Of a DNA stretch of 64,000 bases, positions 50,017 to 61,084 are shown piece by piece. The first letter of the stretch is position 1; every line of letters starts with the position of its first letter. The position numbers and the translations under genes are program-made. The stretch is from positions 62,001 through 126,000 of the forward strand of contig JADJYE010000033.1 of NCBI GenBank assembly GCA_016719945.1, given 5' to 3'. The notes beneath the pieces are model-generated. The model did not search any database. It had not been told where the DNA came from and was given only the letters and a program-made list of their open reading frames with translations. The stretch is from Polyangiaceae bacterium. GTDB lineage: Bacteria; Myxococcota_A; Polyangia; Polyangiales; Polyangiaceae.

Positions 50017-50997
50017 ATGAAGCACCGCCTCACGTGGCTCGCGTCGCTGTCGCTATCGCTATCGCTCGCGGCTTGCGGCGACGACACCTCGGGCGTCGGG
50101 GCATCCGGAGCGGGTGGCGAGGCGGGAGTGGGCGGCGAGGCTGCGGGCGGCGGCGGCTCGACCGCCGAGTCGTGCGCGCCGAGCTTCGACGGTGAGACGC
50201 TGCACCTCGCGGTCGGCGGCGACCTCGAAGCCGGCGACGAACAGACGCTCTGCTTGCGGTGGACCGCCCCACAGGCTCTGGACATCACCCGGTTTGTCGG
50301 GACCCTCGGGCCCGCGGCGGGACACCACGCGCTCCTGCTGGTCCACCCGACCCCCTCCGGCCCCGACGGGGTCGCGCCCTGCTCGGAGGCTGAGCTGATG
50401 GACGCGGTCGAGGTGGGCGAGTTCCAGATGCTCGCGGGGATCTCCTACGAGAGCGACGGCGTCCCGATCACGTTCCCATCGAGCCCGGTGCAGATCGGCC
50501 TACGCGTGCCCGAGGGCGCGCAGCTCGTGCTCGACGCTCACTTCCTGAACGCGTCGCCAGAGGCCGCGTCGACGTGCGCGTCGATCGATCTCGTGACCGG
50601 TGAGCCTGTCGTCGCGGCCCTGGAGTTTCGAACGCTCCTGCCCGCGGAGCAGTACACGATGGTGATCCCCGCGAACGACGGCCTGGACGTCTCCTTCGAT
50701 ATCCCGGTCGACGAGGACGTGCGAGTCGCCGCGGCGTCGACGCACATGCACGAGGGCGGCACGCACGCCGAGCTCGTGGTCCAGCCGTCCGGCTACGTGT
50801 TGCACGAGACCGATGAGTGGGCCGAGCCTGAGCCCACGCAGCACACCACGACCGCCTCCGTCATCCGCGCCGGCGACACGCTTCAGCTGTCGTGCTCGTT
50901 CGAGAACACGACCTCCACCGACCAGCACTTCCCCGACCAGATGTGCGTCGCGGGCATGTACGTCCTGTCCTGCGGCTTCCCGGGAGCGTGCCCGTAG
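50017..50997 (+). CDS. PHM/DBH-like copper monooxygenase lipoprotein
   Basis: A 326-residue lipoprotein: lipobox LAAC (Cys20), a Gly-rich tether to ~50, then the type II ascorbate-dependent copper monooxygenase double domain. All copper ligands can be placed: His103 and His104 in GHHALLLVH, His175 in LDAHFLN, His243 and His245 in STHMH, and Met309 in PDQMC. It should hydroxylate a C-H bond with copper and ascorbate-like reductant, substrate unknown. Conserved cysteines pair around the second domain. ATG 50017. Confidence 0.85.
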   Translation: MKHRLTWLASLSLSLSLAACGDDTSGVGASGAGGEAGVGGEAAGGGGSTAESCAPSFDGETLHLAVGGDLEAGDEQTLCLRWTAPQALDITRFVGTLGPAAGHHALLLVHPTPSGPDGVAPCSEAELMDAVEVGEFQMLAGISYESDGVPITFPSSPVQIGLRVPEGAQLVLDAHFLNASPEAASTCASIDLVTGEPVVAALEFRTLLPAEQYTMVIPANDGLDVSFDIPVDEDVRVAAASTHMHEGGTHAELVVQPSGYVLHETDEWAEPEPTQHTTTASVIRAGDTLQLSCSFENTTSTDQHFPDQMCVAGMYVLSCGFPGACP

Positions 50998-51014
50998 CTC
51001 GGAAGAAAATCCCC

Positions 51015-51159
51015 GGCGCCGGTCTCGTCGCGTGCTTGGACGCGACGAGACCGAAGGGACCCGCGCTAGCGGGCGCGCCGGAAAAAGAGAGGCGCCGGTC
51101 TCGTCGCGTGCTTGGACGCGACGAGACCGAAGGGACCCGCGGTAGCGGGCGCGCCGGAA
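51015..51159. repeat. Tandem 76-bp hairpin repeat, about 1.9 copies
   Basis: Copies start at 51015 and 51091. Each has a perfect 13-bp stem, GGTCTCGTCGCGT pairing with ACGCGACGAGACC around a 6-nt loop, then GAAGGGA and a second hairpin CCCGC-GCTA-GCGGG (GGTA in copy 2), then GCGCGCCGG. Order and flanks match the repeat at 11309-11539 read on the minus strand, though the stem sequence differs. It lies between the copper monooxygenase stop and the terminator of the AgmX-like gene. Confidence 0.9.
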
Positions 51160-51160
51160 C

Positions 51161-51203
51161 AAAAAAAGACCCCCTCGTGCCGCTCCACTGGCACGAAGGG
51201 GTC
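51161..51203 (-). terminator. Rho-independent terminator of the AgmX-like gene
   Basis: On the minus strand: GACCCCTTCGTGCC, 8-nt loop, GGCACGAGGGGGTC followed by seven T. One mismatch in a 14-bp stem. It lies 55 bp after the stop at 51259 and is the clearest intrinsic terminator in the window. Confidence 0.85.
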
Positions 51204-51258
51204 TCGGGGGTGACGGCGGTCGAGGCTCCGTTACGACCGCTGGGTCACCTGCCGTCCT

Positions 51259-52797
51259 TCAGTTGGGGTTGAAGATGATCGGGTACGTGACCTTCACGAT
51301 CCCATCCTCGGGCGCGGGGAACGACAGTCCGTAGAACTGCTTCACCACACACGCCACCACCCCGGCGTCGGGGAGATCCGACCCCGCGTTTCCGACCATG
51401 CCCACCGCTCCGTCGCGGCCCACCGTGAACGCCACCGCGACGCGGCCCGCGAGGTTGGGGTTGGTGCGCAGGCCGGCCTCGTAGCAGCCGCGGAAGCGGC
51501 CGAAGTTGCTGCGCACGACGCGCTGGATGACCTCGGGCGCGATGCGACCGGTGATCGTCGTCGGGCCGGGGCGCGGCGGCTTCACGTCGCGGACCTTGTG
51601 CGAGCTCGGGAGGTAGCCGCCCGAGATCCCGCCACACAGCGGCCCGACGCAGGTGCCGTTGGAGAAGCCGCCGGTGTCCAGGTCGCCCAGGTAGTTGCCC
51701 TTGAAGGGGCCGCCGCTGTTCTCGCCGGTGCCGCTGAGGTCGAGGCCGTCGTTGCCGAACGCGTCACCGATCTCGTCGGCCCACATCAGGCCGTTGGCGT
51801 TCTCGGCGTCGGGGCCGCTCGCCGTCTTGCCCCAGGGGGCCGAGAGGGCATCGGGGCTCGCCGACGAGAGCGTGCCGAGCAGCTCCACCATGCCGAAGTT
51901 CTGGGCGTCGCGGATCGCCGCGGCGCGGTCGAGGGCGCGCTCCTTGTCGTCGGTGCTGATCGCGTGGCGCTTGTTGGCGGGCTTCGCGGTGCTGCTGCCC
52001 ATCTTGCTGCTCTCCTTCGACTCCGGGCCGCCCTTGGGCGCCATCGCCTCGGCCTGCGCAGGGGCCTCGTTGCTGAGCGTCGCCTCCTCCTCGATGCGGT
52101 CCTGCGTCGCCTCGGCCTTCAGCAGCATCTGGAGCATGTAGCTCTGGTCCTGGCCCGCGCTCGACTCGTCGGTTGACGCGAGGCCCGGCATGAAGGCGAG
52201 CATGGCCGCCGCGATCGCCCCGTGGATCGCGAAGCTCAGCGCCTGACCACCGAACGCGCGCTTGTCGGCGCCGACCTTGCCCGCGACCTTGCGACCCGCG
52301 TGCACCGAAGCCACCTCCAGCTCGAACGCCGCGGCCTCGATCTTCACTCGGATGCCGTGCACCATCGGGACCTCGTGCGACCCGTCGGCCTTGCGGCTGG
52401 CGAGCCCTTCGACCACGGCGTCGGCGAGAGAGAGCGCGCGGCCTGAGCGGCTGACCTTCGCGCTCATGCCGGCGGGGACCACCGCGCACGCCCGGCCGCC
52501 TTCGACGCTCACGATCTGCGCGCGGCTCATGCCGAGCTTGTCGGACGGGAGGGCGAAGTCGCCGTCGTCACCGACCGAGAAGCTCTTCGGCCGCTCCATG
52601 TGCTCGATGTGCAGGATGTCGCCGCCCCAGCGCACGATGACCTCGATCGCGGCCGCGGCCGTCTCGACCTCCGTCGCGTCGAGCGCAGGCCTCGACACCG
52701 CGATCACAGGCTCTTCCTCGCGCGAGGTCTCGGGAGCGAAGGGAGAGGGCGCCGAGAAGAGGTTCGAGGGCGAGCTGGAGAAGGGAGACGACGACAT
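51259..52797 (-). CDS. AgmX/PglI C-terminal domain protein
   Basis: A 512-residue protein. N-terminal ~75 residues are Ser/Pro-rich; ~50-165 is a beta-rich, FHA-like domain (HIEHMERPKSFSVGDDGDFALP); one TM near 190-212; a Gln/Glu/Asp-rich linker; and a C-terminal domain (~420-512) with the hallmark SNFGRFRGCYEAGLRTNP and FTVGRDGAVGMVGN of AgmX/PglI proteins, related to the TonB C-terminus. Related M. xanthus proteins act in the gliding or energy-coupling apparatus. ATG 52797 has GGAGG 8 bases upstream. A strong terminator follows the gene. Confidence 0.87.
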   Translation of the reverse strand: MSSSPFSSSPSNLFSAPSPFAPETSREEEPVIAVSRPALDATEVETAAAAIEVIVRWGGDILHIEHMERPKSFSVGDDGDFALPSDKLGMSRAQIVSVEGGRACAVVPAGMSAKVSRSGRALSLADAVVEGLASRKADGSHEVPMVHGIRVKIEAAAFELEVASVHAGRKVAGKVGADKRAFGGQALSFAIHGAIAAAMLAFMPGLASTDESSAGQDQSYMLQMLLKAEATQDRIEEEATLSNEAPAQAEAMAPKGGPESKESSKMGSSTAKPANKRHAISTDDKERALDRAAAIRDAQNFGMVELLGTLSSASPDALSAPWGKTASGPDAENANGLMWADEIGDAFGNDGLDLSGTGENSGGPFKGNYLGDLDTGGFSNGTCVGPLCGGISGGYLPSSHKVRDVKPPRPGPTTITGRIAPEVIQRVVRSNFGRFRGCYEAGLRTNPNLAGRVAVAFTVGRDGAVGMVGNAGSDLPDAGVVACVVKQFYGLSFPAPEDGIVKVTYPIIFNPN

Positions 52798-53121
52798 GGA
52801 TATTTTCCTCCGGATGCCAAGCGCGAGGGCGCGAGGCGAGACCCCTGGATCTTCGTGGGCCCACGGCGCCGCATCCGCTGCGGCGGGGATCGTGTAGGCC
52901 CTCGAGCGTCGCGGCGTTGCTCCCACCATCGGGAGCCGGCTCGCGTTCGCTGGACGTAAGCAGTGACAGGCCACTTTGGCGCTGGGTTCCAAAAATCTTT
53001 GGGCTCCGCGAAAAGGGTGCGCCGAGGTAGGCGCTGTCGCGCCGTCTACCCAGCTGGGCGGCTCCTTTGTGTAGTCTTGTCGTGGCCCCGCCCTGTCGGC
53101 GGTGGCCGCCGAGACCCCGCC
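52798..53121. other. Divergent intergenic region
   Basis: A 324-bp space between the AgmX-like gene (minus) and the methyltransferase (plus). I see no gene. The only small symmetry is CCAAA-AATC-TTTGG at 52989-53002. GC content is lower near 52960-53010, so promoters probably lie there. Confidence 0.4.
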
Positions 53122-55452
53122 ATGGCCCCTCCCTCCGGCAGCACGTTCCTCACGTTCGCCCCCGAAGCGATCCGCCGGCTCTGCTGGGCGTTCCCGGACG
53201 ATCCCCAGGCCGCCATCGATCGTGCAGAGCTCTCGCTCGGCACCGTGGCGTGGCACGACGAGGTCGCCGTCGCGCAGTGGGTGGTCGCCAACCCGTTCCA
53301 CGGCGTCGTCGCGCTCGCCCTCCTGGCGGACGAGCCGCTCAGCCTGGCCGGCGCCCGCGTCCGGGACGTCCTGCCGGAGCTCTGGGGTCTCTCGGTCCCG
53401 ACGGCTGTGACCACCTACGAGCACGAGCCGAGCCAGGCGGGCGGGCGCGCGACCCCCTTGCTCGACCGCGTCCTGCGGGCCCTGGTGTGCGCGATGCACT
53501 GCGTCGACGGCATCGAGCCGGCAGGCCGCGCCCTCGCGACGGCGGTGCTCGCGTTCTGCGACGTCGCGAAGGGCGGCACGGCCGAACAGCGCTCCGGGTG
53601 GCGGGTGCGCCTCGGGGTCGACGGCACGGTCCACAACGAAGACTCGGCCGTCATCCTCGAGGACGTCGTTCGACGGGTGCTCGGCAAGGCGGAGCTCTCC
53701 GACGACGGACGCTTCGCGGAGCGCGCGCGGGTCTTGTGCGCGACGAGCGGCCTGGTCGGCATGCGCCTGCGCGGGGAGGTCGGCCGGGACGTGTTCGGCC
53801 CGCTGCTCGAGTGCATCGCGCTCGAGCACGACAGCGGTGAGAAGCTCGCCAAGGTGTGGTCGATCGTGAACCACTGCGAGACCAACGCCGTGCGCGCCGG
53901 CCTGTGGACGCCCGCGCTCGCCGAAGCGTTCGCGGCCGAGGAGCGCTCGATCCTCCTCAACACCTCGAAGGAGCGGGTGGTCAGGCCGTCGCTCGCCGAG
54001 CGCATCGCGCGCATGCGCGGGGGCGCGCTCATGACGCGGGAGCCGATCTCCGAGGTCGATGCCTGCCTCGATCGACTGCACGCAGGGCGAGCGGTGCTCG
54101 AGTCGCGGCTCATCCGCTGCAGCGTCTGGTACGCCGAGGCCGCGCTCGGCGCGCTCTCGCTCGACGCCTGCGTGAGGCTGCTCTTGCACTTGAGCGGCTC
54201 GGCCACCACCTCGGGTGGCGTCGACGCTACGCGCCCGTGGCACCTCGATCTGCTCGGGGTCGTGAGCGGGCTGCGCGACGATCGAGGCGAGCCGCGTCGC
54301 TATCACGTGCGCCTGTTGGAGACGATCCTCGAGGCCACGAACCTCGACGATTTGATGGGCGGAAAGCTCGTGCACGGCGCGCTGCTGTCGTTCCCGACCA
54401 CCAAGGGCGGTGAGCAGGCGCTCGCGGTGCGCTTCTCGACCCACGAAGAGGCGTCAGCGCTGCTGACCTTGCTCTACACGTACGAGCGCAAGGCGACGGC
54501 CGAGTTTCACCACACCCTCAAGGCGCTCTGCGACCTCTACGATCTTCGCAAAGACGACTTCGACCGCGTCCACAACGAGGCCGCGTACCTCAGCTCCATG
54601 AACGCCGCCCGCTCGGACAAGGCGCGCCTGCTCGACTTCGCCAAGCCGGGGCTGATCGTCGAGGTGGGGCCTGGCGGGGGCGTCGTGCTCGACCTGCTCG
54701 CCGACCGCTTCCCTGACAGTCGGGTCGTGGGCGTCGACGCGTCGCTCGCGGTGGTCGAGGCGCACAAGGCGAAGAAGCCGTCGAAGCCGCTGTTCGACGT
54801 GATCCACGGCGACGCCTTCGAGCTCCCGAAGCTGTTCGAAGGGCAGGAAATCACCACGGTCGTCTTCTGCTCGGTCTTGCACGAGATCTTCAGCTACGTG
54901 CCGTGGGGCGATCCTCCTGCGCGCTTCCGGCTCGAGGCGGTCGACGCGATCGTCGCCGCTGCCTACAAGGCCCTCGGCAAAGGCGGGCGCATCCTCATCC
55001 GTGACGGCGTCGCGCCCCCCGACGAGCCTCGCGTGCTCGAGCTCTGCGACCCTGCTTGGCGCGCCGGCCTCGACCTCTTCCAGAAGAGCTGGGAGGCTCG
55101 CAAGATCACGTTCGAGCCCCTCGGCGCGGATCGCGTGCGCATCGGTCAGCGGGACATGCTCGAGTTCTTGACCACCTTCACCTGGGGCCCCGACTCGTTC
55201 CCCTACGAGATCCGCGAAGAGCGAGCGATCCTCCCTCGCGCGGAGCTGGTGTCGCGCCTGCTCGAGGTCTGCAAAAAGGCCGATCCGACGCGCGACCCGT
55301 GCGAGATCGCCGTCCCGCCGGATCTCGCCACGTACCTCCAGCCTGGCTACCCCAAGCACCTCGAAGGCCACGCCCGCATCTTCGACGCGAGCGGTGAGCG
55401 AGAGGTGCCGATGCCCGACGTCACGGGGGTGGTGGTACTCGAGAAGCGTTGA
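53122..55452 (+). CDS. Large protein with C-terminal SAM methyltransferase domain
   Basis: A 776-residue protein. The methyltransferase domain (~500-690) shows LIVEVGPGGGVVLDLLAD (motif I) and VVGVDASLAVVEAHK, then VIHGDAFELPKLF and VFCSVLHEIFSYV. The first ~480 residues are helical with no recognised domain. C-terminal ~85 residues include IREERAILPRAEL and YPKHLEGHARIFDASG. ATG 53122 starts a recognisable FLTFAPEAIRRLCWAF segment. It may be fused to a substrate-selecting domain. Ends with 32 bp overlap over the convergent GH57 gene end. Confidence 0.85.
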   Translation: MAPPSGSTFLTFAPEAIRRLCWAFPDDPQAAIDRAELSLGTVAWHDEVAVAQWVVANPFHGVVALALLADEPLSLAGARVRDVLPELWGLSVPTAVTTYEHEPSQAGGRATPLLDRVLRALVCAMHCVDGIEPAGRALATAVLAFCDVAKGGTAEQRSGWRVRLGVDGTVHNEDSAVILEDVVRRVLGKAELSDDGRFAERARVLCATSGLVGMRLRGEVGRDVFGPLLECIALEHDSGEKLAKVWSIVNHCETNAVRAGLWTPALAEAFAAEERSILLNTSKERVVRPSLAERIARMRGGALMTREPISEVDACLDRLHAGRAVLESRLIRCSVWYAEAALGALSLDACVRLLLHLSGSATTSGGVDATRPWHLDLLGVVSGLRDDRGEPRRYHVRLLETILEATNLDDLMGGKLVHGALLSFPTTKGGEQALAVRFSTHEEASALLTLLYTYERKATAEFHHTLKALCDLYDLRKDDFDRVHNEAAYLSSMNAARSDKARLLDFAKPGLIVEVGPGGGVVLDLLADRFPDSRVVGVDASLAVVEAHKAKKPSKPLFDVIHGDAFELPKLFEGQEITTVVFCSVLHEIFSYVPWGDPPARFRLEAVDAIVAAAYKALGKGGRILIRDGVAPPDEPRVLELCDPAWRAGLDLFQKSWEARKITFEPLGADRVRIGQRDMLEFLTTFTWGPDSFPYEIREERAILPRAELVSRLLEVCKKADPTRDPCEIAVPPDLATYLQPGYPKHLEGHARIFDASGEREVPMPDVTGVVVLEKR

Positions 55453-57847
55453 CCCTGACGCGCAGGGTCTTGGCGAGCTCGCGCCACGCGCCGATGCGGC
55501 CGCCGGCCCGCGCCGCCTTGCCCAGGCTCGAGGCCGGCTCGTTCACCACCGTCCACACCAGATCTTGCTCGAGCGAGAGGTCGAACGAGGGGTGCAGCTT
55601 CCGAGAGACCTCGACCAGATCGATCAAGCGCCCGAGCGCCGAGTCGTTGGTCGGGTCGGCGATCAGCTGAGCTCGGGTCCGCGCCATCGCGAGCCCGAGC
55701 TCGAACCCGAGGACCTGCTCGTCGAACAGCACGTTCTCGGCCCGCGCCTCGGCGAGCAGGTTGCGGAGCGCCCGCGTGTCGGGGGGATCACGGCGTACGG
55801 CGCGCAGCAGATCCGACTCGAGCACGACCCGAGACGCGGCTGTGAGCGCGCGTGGCGGCCGCACCCCGGTCGCCGCGAGCTCCGTGAGCAGGCCAGCGTT
55901 GCCCGTGAAGACCTGCCGATACGCGGTCTCGGCGACCCGCACGGCGTGCGCGAGGATGCGCTCCACGACCAGCACCCGCTCGTCGACCGGCAGGGCCCGC
56001 AGCGACTCGATGCGCAGCGGCAGCTCCTTCTCCATGTGCGCCGCGACCGCGTCGGGCGTCTCCTCCTCGAACAGCGCGAGCCAGCGCTCCGGCTCGTCGT
56101 CGTCCTGCTCGAAGCGCGCCTCGGTCATCACGCGGAGCCCGCCGCGCACCGACGGCCCCGACGTGTGCATTACCGCGAAGGTGTAGCGGTCGGTGGTGCC
56201 GGTGATGGCGCTGCGCACGACGATGCGCCCCGCCGCCAGGCGCACGTCCTCGTGCTTCGCGCTCCGCACCTCGCGCTCTTCGACGTCGAAGGCGGGGGCC
56301 TCCGTCGGCGGGATGCCGAACAGAGAGGTCACCGCGAAGCTCGCCGCGACGCGCGGCGCGTCGACCCGCGTCGGGGTGACGTGGCGCTCGTACACGTCGC
56401 GCCCGGTGGGCGCCGCGGGCGTCGTCGCCTGGGCGAAGGCGAGCCGCTTGAGCAGCTCGGGCTCGAGATCTGGTCCGCCCGTGTCGCGCGCGAGCTCGAC
56501 CGCGCGCGCGGCATATTGAAGGATCTGCGCCGTCTCGATGCCGCTCACGTCGTCGAAGAACCAGCCGCAGCTGGTGAACATGAGCATGCGCTGGCGCTGC
56601 AGCTCGAGCAGCTCGAGCGATCGGCGCCCGCTGCCAGACGGCGCGCCCGGCTTGAGGTGGTCCGCGAGGAACGCCTCGACCGAACGCTCGGAGCGATCGA
56701 GCACCACCGCGATGTACGCGTCGCGCGCTGCCCACGGGTCGACGAGCACGTCACCGCCCGCGCGTTCGAAGTGCACGTCGAGGTGATCCCTCAGCCAGTC
56801 GAGCGCCTCGCGCAGCGGCCCGCGCCAGGCCTGGTTCTTCTCCGCGCTCGTCTTGCAGCCGCAGTCGGCGCTCCAGCGGCCCACTCCGTGGGCGCAGCTC
56901 CACGAGCTGTTCTCGACGATGGTGGCCTCGTCCGTCGCGGGGTGGCCGGCCAGAAACGCCGCGTAGTTCGTCAGCGTGACGCCAGGGTCGCGTTCGAAGC
57001 GTCGCAGGGCATAGGCCAGCGCCATCTCTCCGAAGCGGTGGTGGTGGCCGTAGGTCTCGCCGTCGGTCGCGATGTGAACGAGCTCGGGGCCGGTCGGCTG
57101 GGCTGAGAATCCGCCCATCAGCCGCGCAGCGAAGCCGTCGCCGTTGGCGAGCAGGCGTTCGAACGCGACGGCCTGCGAGATCCCGCCGTCGTAGAAGAAC
57201 GCGGTGATGGCGCGGTCGCCGCCGAGCGCGATGCGGTACGGGCGACGCGTCTCGAGGCCGACCTCGGTCACCGCCGAGAAGCTCGAGGTCCCCTGGCGCT
57301 TGACGGAGCGCGCCTGGCGCGGCGCGAGGATGGTGAACTTGATCCCCTCGTCCGCCAGGGCGCGAAGCGAGGCCGTGCACACGGCGGTCTCGGGCAGCCA
57401 CATGCCCTCGGGGGCGCGCTTGAAGCGGTGCTTGAAGTCGGCGACCCCCCAGCGCACCTGCGTGCGCCGGTCTCGCTCGCTGGCGAGCGGCATGATCATG
57501 TGGTTGTACGCCTGCGCGATGGCCGAGCCGTGGCCGAGCGCCTTCGCGCTCGCGGCGTCGGCCTGAAGCACGCGCTCGTAGGTCTGCGGCGCGCGCAGCT
57601 GCATCCACGACATCAGCGTCGGGCCGACGTTGAAGCTCAGCCGCTCGAAGTTGTACGCGATCGACGCGACGTGGTCCTCGCCGTCGAGCACGCGGGCGCG
57701 CACGTTCGGGCCGTAGCACTCGGCGTCGATGCGCTCGTTCCAGTCGTGGTACGGGCGCGCGGACTCCTGCCGCTCGATGCGCTCGAGCCAGGCGTTCTCG
57801 CGGGGCGGCTGGTAGAAATGCCCGTGGATGCAGACGAATCGACGCAC
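55421..57847 (-). CDS. GH57-type glycoside hydrolase (DUF3536)
   Basis: An 808-residue protein with N-terminal GH57 domain starting RRFVCIHGHFYQPPRENAW (HGHFYQPP), then FERLSFNVGPTLMSWM, APEGMWLPETAVC with a likely catalytic Glu, and ATDGETYGHHHRFGE, followed by a DUF3536 C-terminal region. GH57 enzymes include amylopullulanases and branching enzymes, so it probably acts on alpha-glucan in the cytoplasm. GTG 57847. The 3' end overlaps the convergent methyltransferase by 32 bp. Confidence 0.9.
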   Translation of the reverse strand: MRRFVCIHGHFYQPPRENAWLERIERQESARPYHDWNERIDAECYGPNVRARVLDGEDHVASIAYNFERLSFNVGPTLMSWMQLRAPQTYERVLQADAASAKALGHGSAIAQAYNHMIMPLASERDRRTQVRWGVADFKHRFKRAPEGMWLPETAVCTASLRALADEGIKFTILAPRQARSVKRQGTSSFSAVTEVGLETRRPYRIALGGDRAITAFFYDGGISQAVAFERLLANGDGFAARLMGGFSAQPTGPELVHIATDGETYGHHHRFGEMALAYALRRFERDPGVTLTNYAAFLAGHPATDEATIVENSSWSCAHGVGRWSADCGCKTSAEKNQAWRGPLREALDWLRDHLDVHFERAGGDVLVDPWAARDAYIAVVLDRSERSVEAFLADHLKPGAPSGSGRRSLELLELQRQRMLMFTSCGWFFDDVSGIETAQILQYAARAVELARDTGGPDLEPELLKRLAFAQATTPAAPTGRDVYERHVTPTRVDAPRVAASFAVTSLFGIPPTEAPAFDVEEREVRSAKHEDVRLAAGRIVVRSAITGTTDRYTFAVMHTSGPSVRGGLRVMTEARFEQDDDEPERWLALFEEETPDAVAAHMEKELPLRIESLRALPVDERVLVVERILAHAVRVAETAYRQVFTGNAGLLTELAATGVRPPRALTAASRVVLESDLLRAVRRDPPDTRALRNLLAEARAENVLFDEQVLGFELGLAMARTRAQLIADPTNDSALGRLIDLVEVSRKLHPSFDLSLEQDLVWTVVNEPASSLGKAARAGGRIGAWRELAKTLRVRVNASRVPPPP

Positions 57848-57899
57848 GGTGCGCCAAGCGTACAACAAGCGCGGAGTTTGATAGCGTCGCGTCACGACG

Positions 57900-58492
57900 A
57901 TGAGCACCTCTTGCCCCCGGCTCGGCGGCCTCGCTGCCGCGATCACGCTCCCTCTGGCTGTCCTCGCTTGCTCGGGGTCGGCCGTGAAGGGCGGGCCTTT
58001 CACCGGAGATCCTGCGAACTTCAGCTATGAGCTCGACGGCACCAAGGTCACGCTCAAGGCCGGCATGTTCGAGGAGCGCACCGGTGACAAACCCGACGAC
58101 GTCATCGCCACCGACCTCACGGGTAACCGTCTCGACGCCGACTTCGACGGCGACTCGTCGACCGACTGCGCCGTCGTCGTCACGCGCGACGACGGCCCCA
58201 TCAAGGTCCACTACCTCGCGGTCATCCCGAACGGCAGCTCGTCCGCGATGACGCTCGCCCTCGGTCGCAACGTGCTCGTGAAGAACCTCGAGCCCGACCC
58301 GAAGGGCGGCCTGGTCGTCACCCTGCTCACGCGCCCGAAGGACGTCCCCGAGGGCGACGCGCCGACGGTCGAGGTCAAGCAGACCTTCGCGGTGAAGGAC
58401 GGCAAGCTCGTGCTGACGGGCAAGTCACGCGACCCGGAGAACACGCCCGCGCCGCCGCCATCCGCGTCGGCCGACGCGCCGCCCCCCGCCGC

Positions 58493-58502
<10 letters not shown>
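57900..58502 (+). CDS. Small lipoprotein
   Basis: A 200-residue lipoprotein with lipobox AVLAC (Cys ~24). The mature domain has a compact mixed core with DFDGDSSTDCAVVVTRDDGPIKVHYLAVIPNG in the middle (calcium-like DxDxDS segment at ~82-88) and ends in a Pro/Ala/Ser tail (ENTPAPPPSASADAPPPAAQN). Divergent from GH57 (52 bp between starts) and convergent with asnS, whose 3' end it overlaps by 10 bp. No family recognised. Confidence 0.75.
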
Positions 58503-59911
<1,409 letters not shown>

Positions 59912-59957
59912 GACACCGGCGGAGATAGCCGGCTTTGCAGCGCGCGGGAAGCGCTCG

Positions 59958-60983
59958 CTAGGCCGCCAGCCGCTCGCCCTCTTCTGCCAGGATCTCGAGG
60001 CAGCCCGCGAGCGAGTCGCAGAACAGCAGACGCTTGCGGATCGACGCGGCGCCGCGCAGCCCGCGCAGGTATCCGGTGAGGTGGCGACGGGTCACCTTCA
60101 CGCCGTACGTCTCGGTCCGCGTGGCGACGTTGGCGAGCAGGTGCTCGCGGCACAGCGCGAGCCGCTCGGCCGGGGTCGGCGGGGCCTGCTCGACGCCGTG
60201 ATCGAGCAGCTGACGAACCTCGCCGAACAGCCAGGGGTGATCGATCGCGGCGCGTCCGATCATGACCCCATCGCAGCCGGTCTCGTCGAGGGCGCGCTTG
60301 GCGTCGGCCGCCGACTTGATGTCGCCGTTCACGATCACGGGGATCGACACGACGCTCTTCGCCTTGGCCGCCCAGCTCCAGTCGGCGGCGCCGCTGTGAC
60401 CCATCTGCGCGGTGCGGCAGTGGATCGTGAGGGCGCGCACGCCGGCGTCCTCCAGGCGCCTCGCCAGGTCGACGATGGGCATCTCGTTCTCGGGCCCGTA
60501 GCCGATGCGCGTCTTCACCGTGACCGGGAGGCTGACCGTGCCGACGACGAGCTTGGCCATCTCGACCATGGCGGCGGGGTTGCGCAGCCACCCGGCGCCG
60601 GCGCCTCGGCCCGCGATCTTGGGCACCCAGCACCCGCAGTTGATGTCGACGAACGCGGGGCGCGCGGCCTCGGCGATGCGGGCGGCCTCGGCCAGGCGAG
60701 CCGGATCCGAGCCGTAGATCTGGATCGCCGTCGGCCGATCGTCGGGCTCGAGCACCATCTTGCGCTTTGCCGTGCGACACCCGCGCAAGAGCCCCTCGGC
60801 GTTCACGAACTCGGTCACGCACAGATCTGCGCCGCGGCGCCGGCAGAGCGCGCGAAACACCGCGTCCGACACGTCCTCCATCGGCGCCAAGATGGCGGGC
60901 CGCGCCTTGAACAGCGCCTCGAAGGGCTGGCTGGCCGACGCGCCCAGGGGGGAAGCCAGGGGCAGATCCACGGCGAGAGACAT
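59958..60983 (-). CDS. dusB: tRNA-dihydrouridine synthase
   Basis: A 341-residue Dus-family enzyme that reduces uridine to dihydrouridine in tRNA with FMN. It has the N-terminal APMEDVSDAVFRALCRRRGA and QIYGSDPARLAEAA, NCGCW with the catalytic Cys, KTRIGYGPENE, HCRTAQMGHSG, and VNGDIKSAADAKRALDETGCDGVMIGRAA. The residue after the catalytic Cys is Trp rather than Pro. Assigned to the DusB-like group by overall layout. Precedes asnS on the same strand with 46 bp between. Confidence 0.9.
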   Translation of the reverse strand: MSLAVDLPLASPLGASASQPFEALFKARPAILAPMEDVSDAVFRALCRRRGADLCVTEFVNAEGLLRGCRTAKRKMVLEPDDRPTAIQIYGSDPARLAEAARIAEAARPAFVDINCGCWVPKIAGRGAGAGWLRNPAAMVEMAKLVVGTVSLPVTVKTRIGYGPENEMPIVDLARRLEDAGVRALTIHCRTAQMGHSGAADWSWAAKAKSVVSIPVIVNGDIKSAADAKRALDETGCDGVMIGRAAIDHPWLFGEVRQLLDHGVEQAPPTPAERLALCREHLLANVATRTETYGVKVTRRHLTGYLRGLRGAASIRKRLLFCDSLAGCLEILAEEGERLAA

Positions 60984-61084
60984 GACGGTGCGACGCTGTC
61001 ACACCCCAACCCAGCCGACAACGCGGTTCTTCGGGGAACAAACTCGACAGCTGCCAGGCGCTCGTGTAGAGACTCGAGCCGCAT

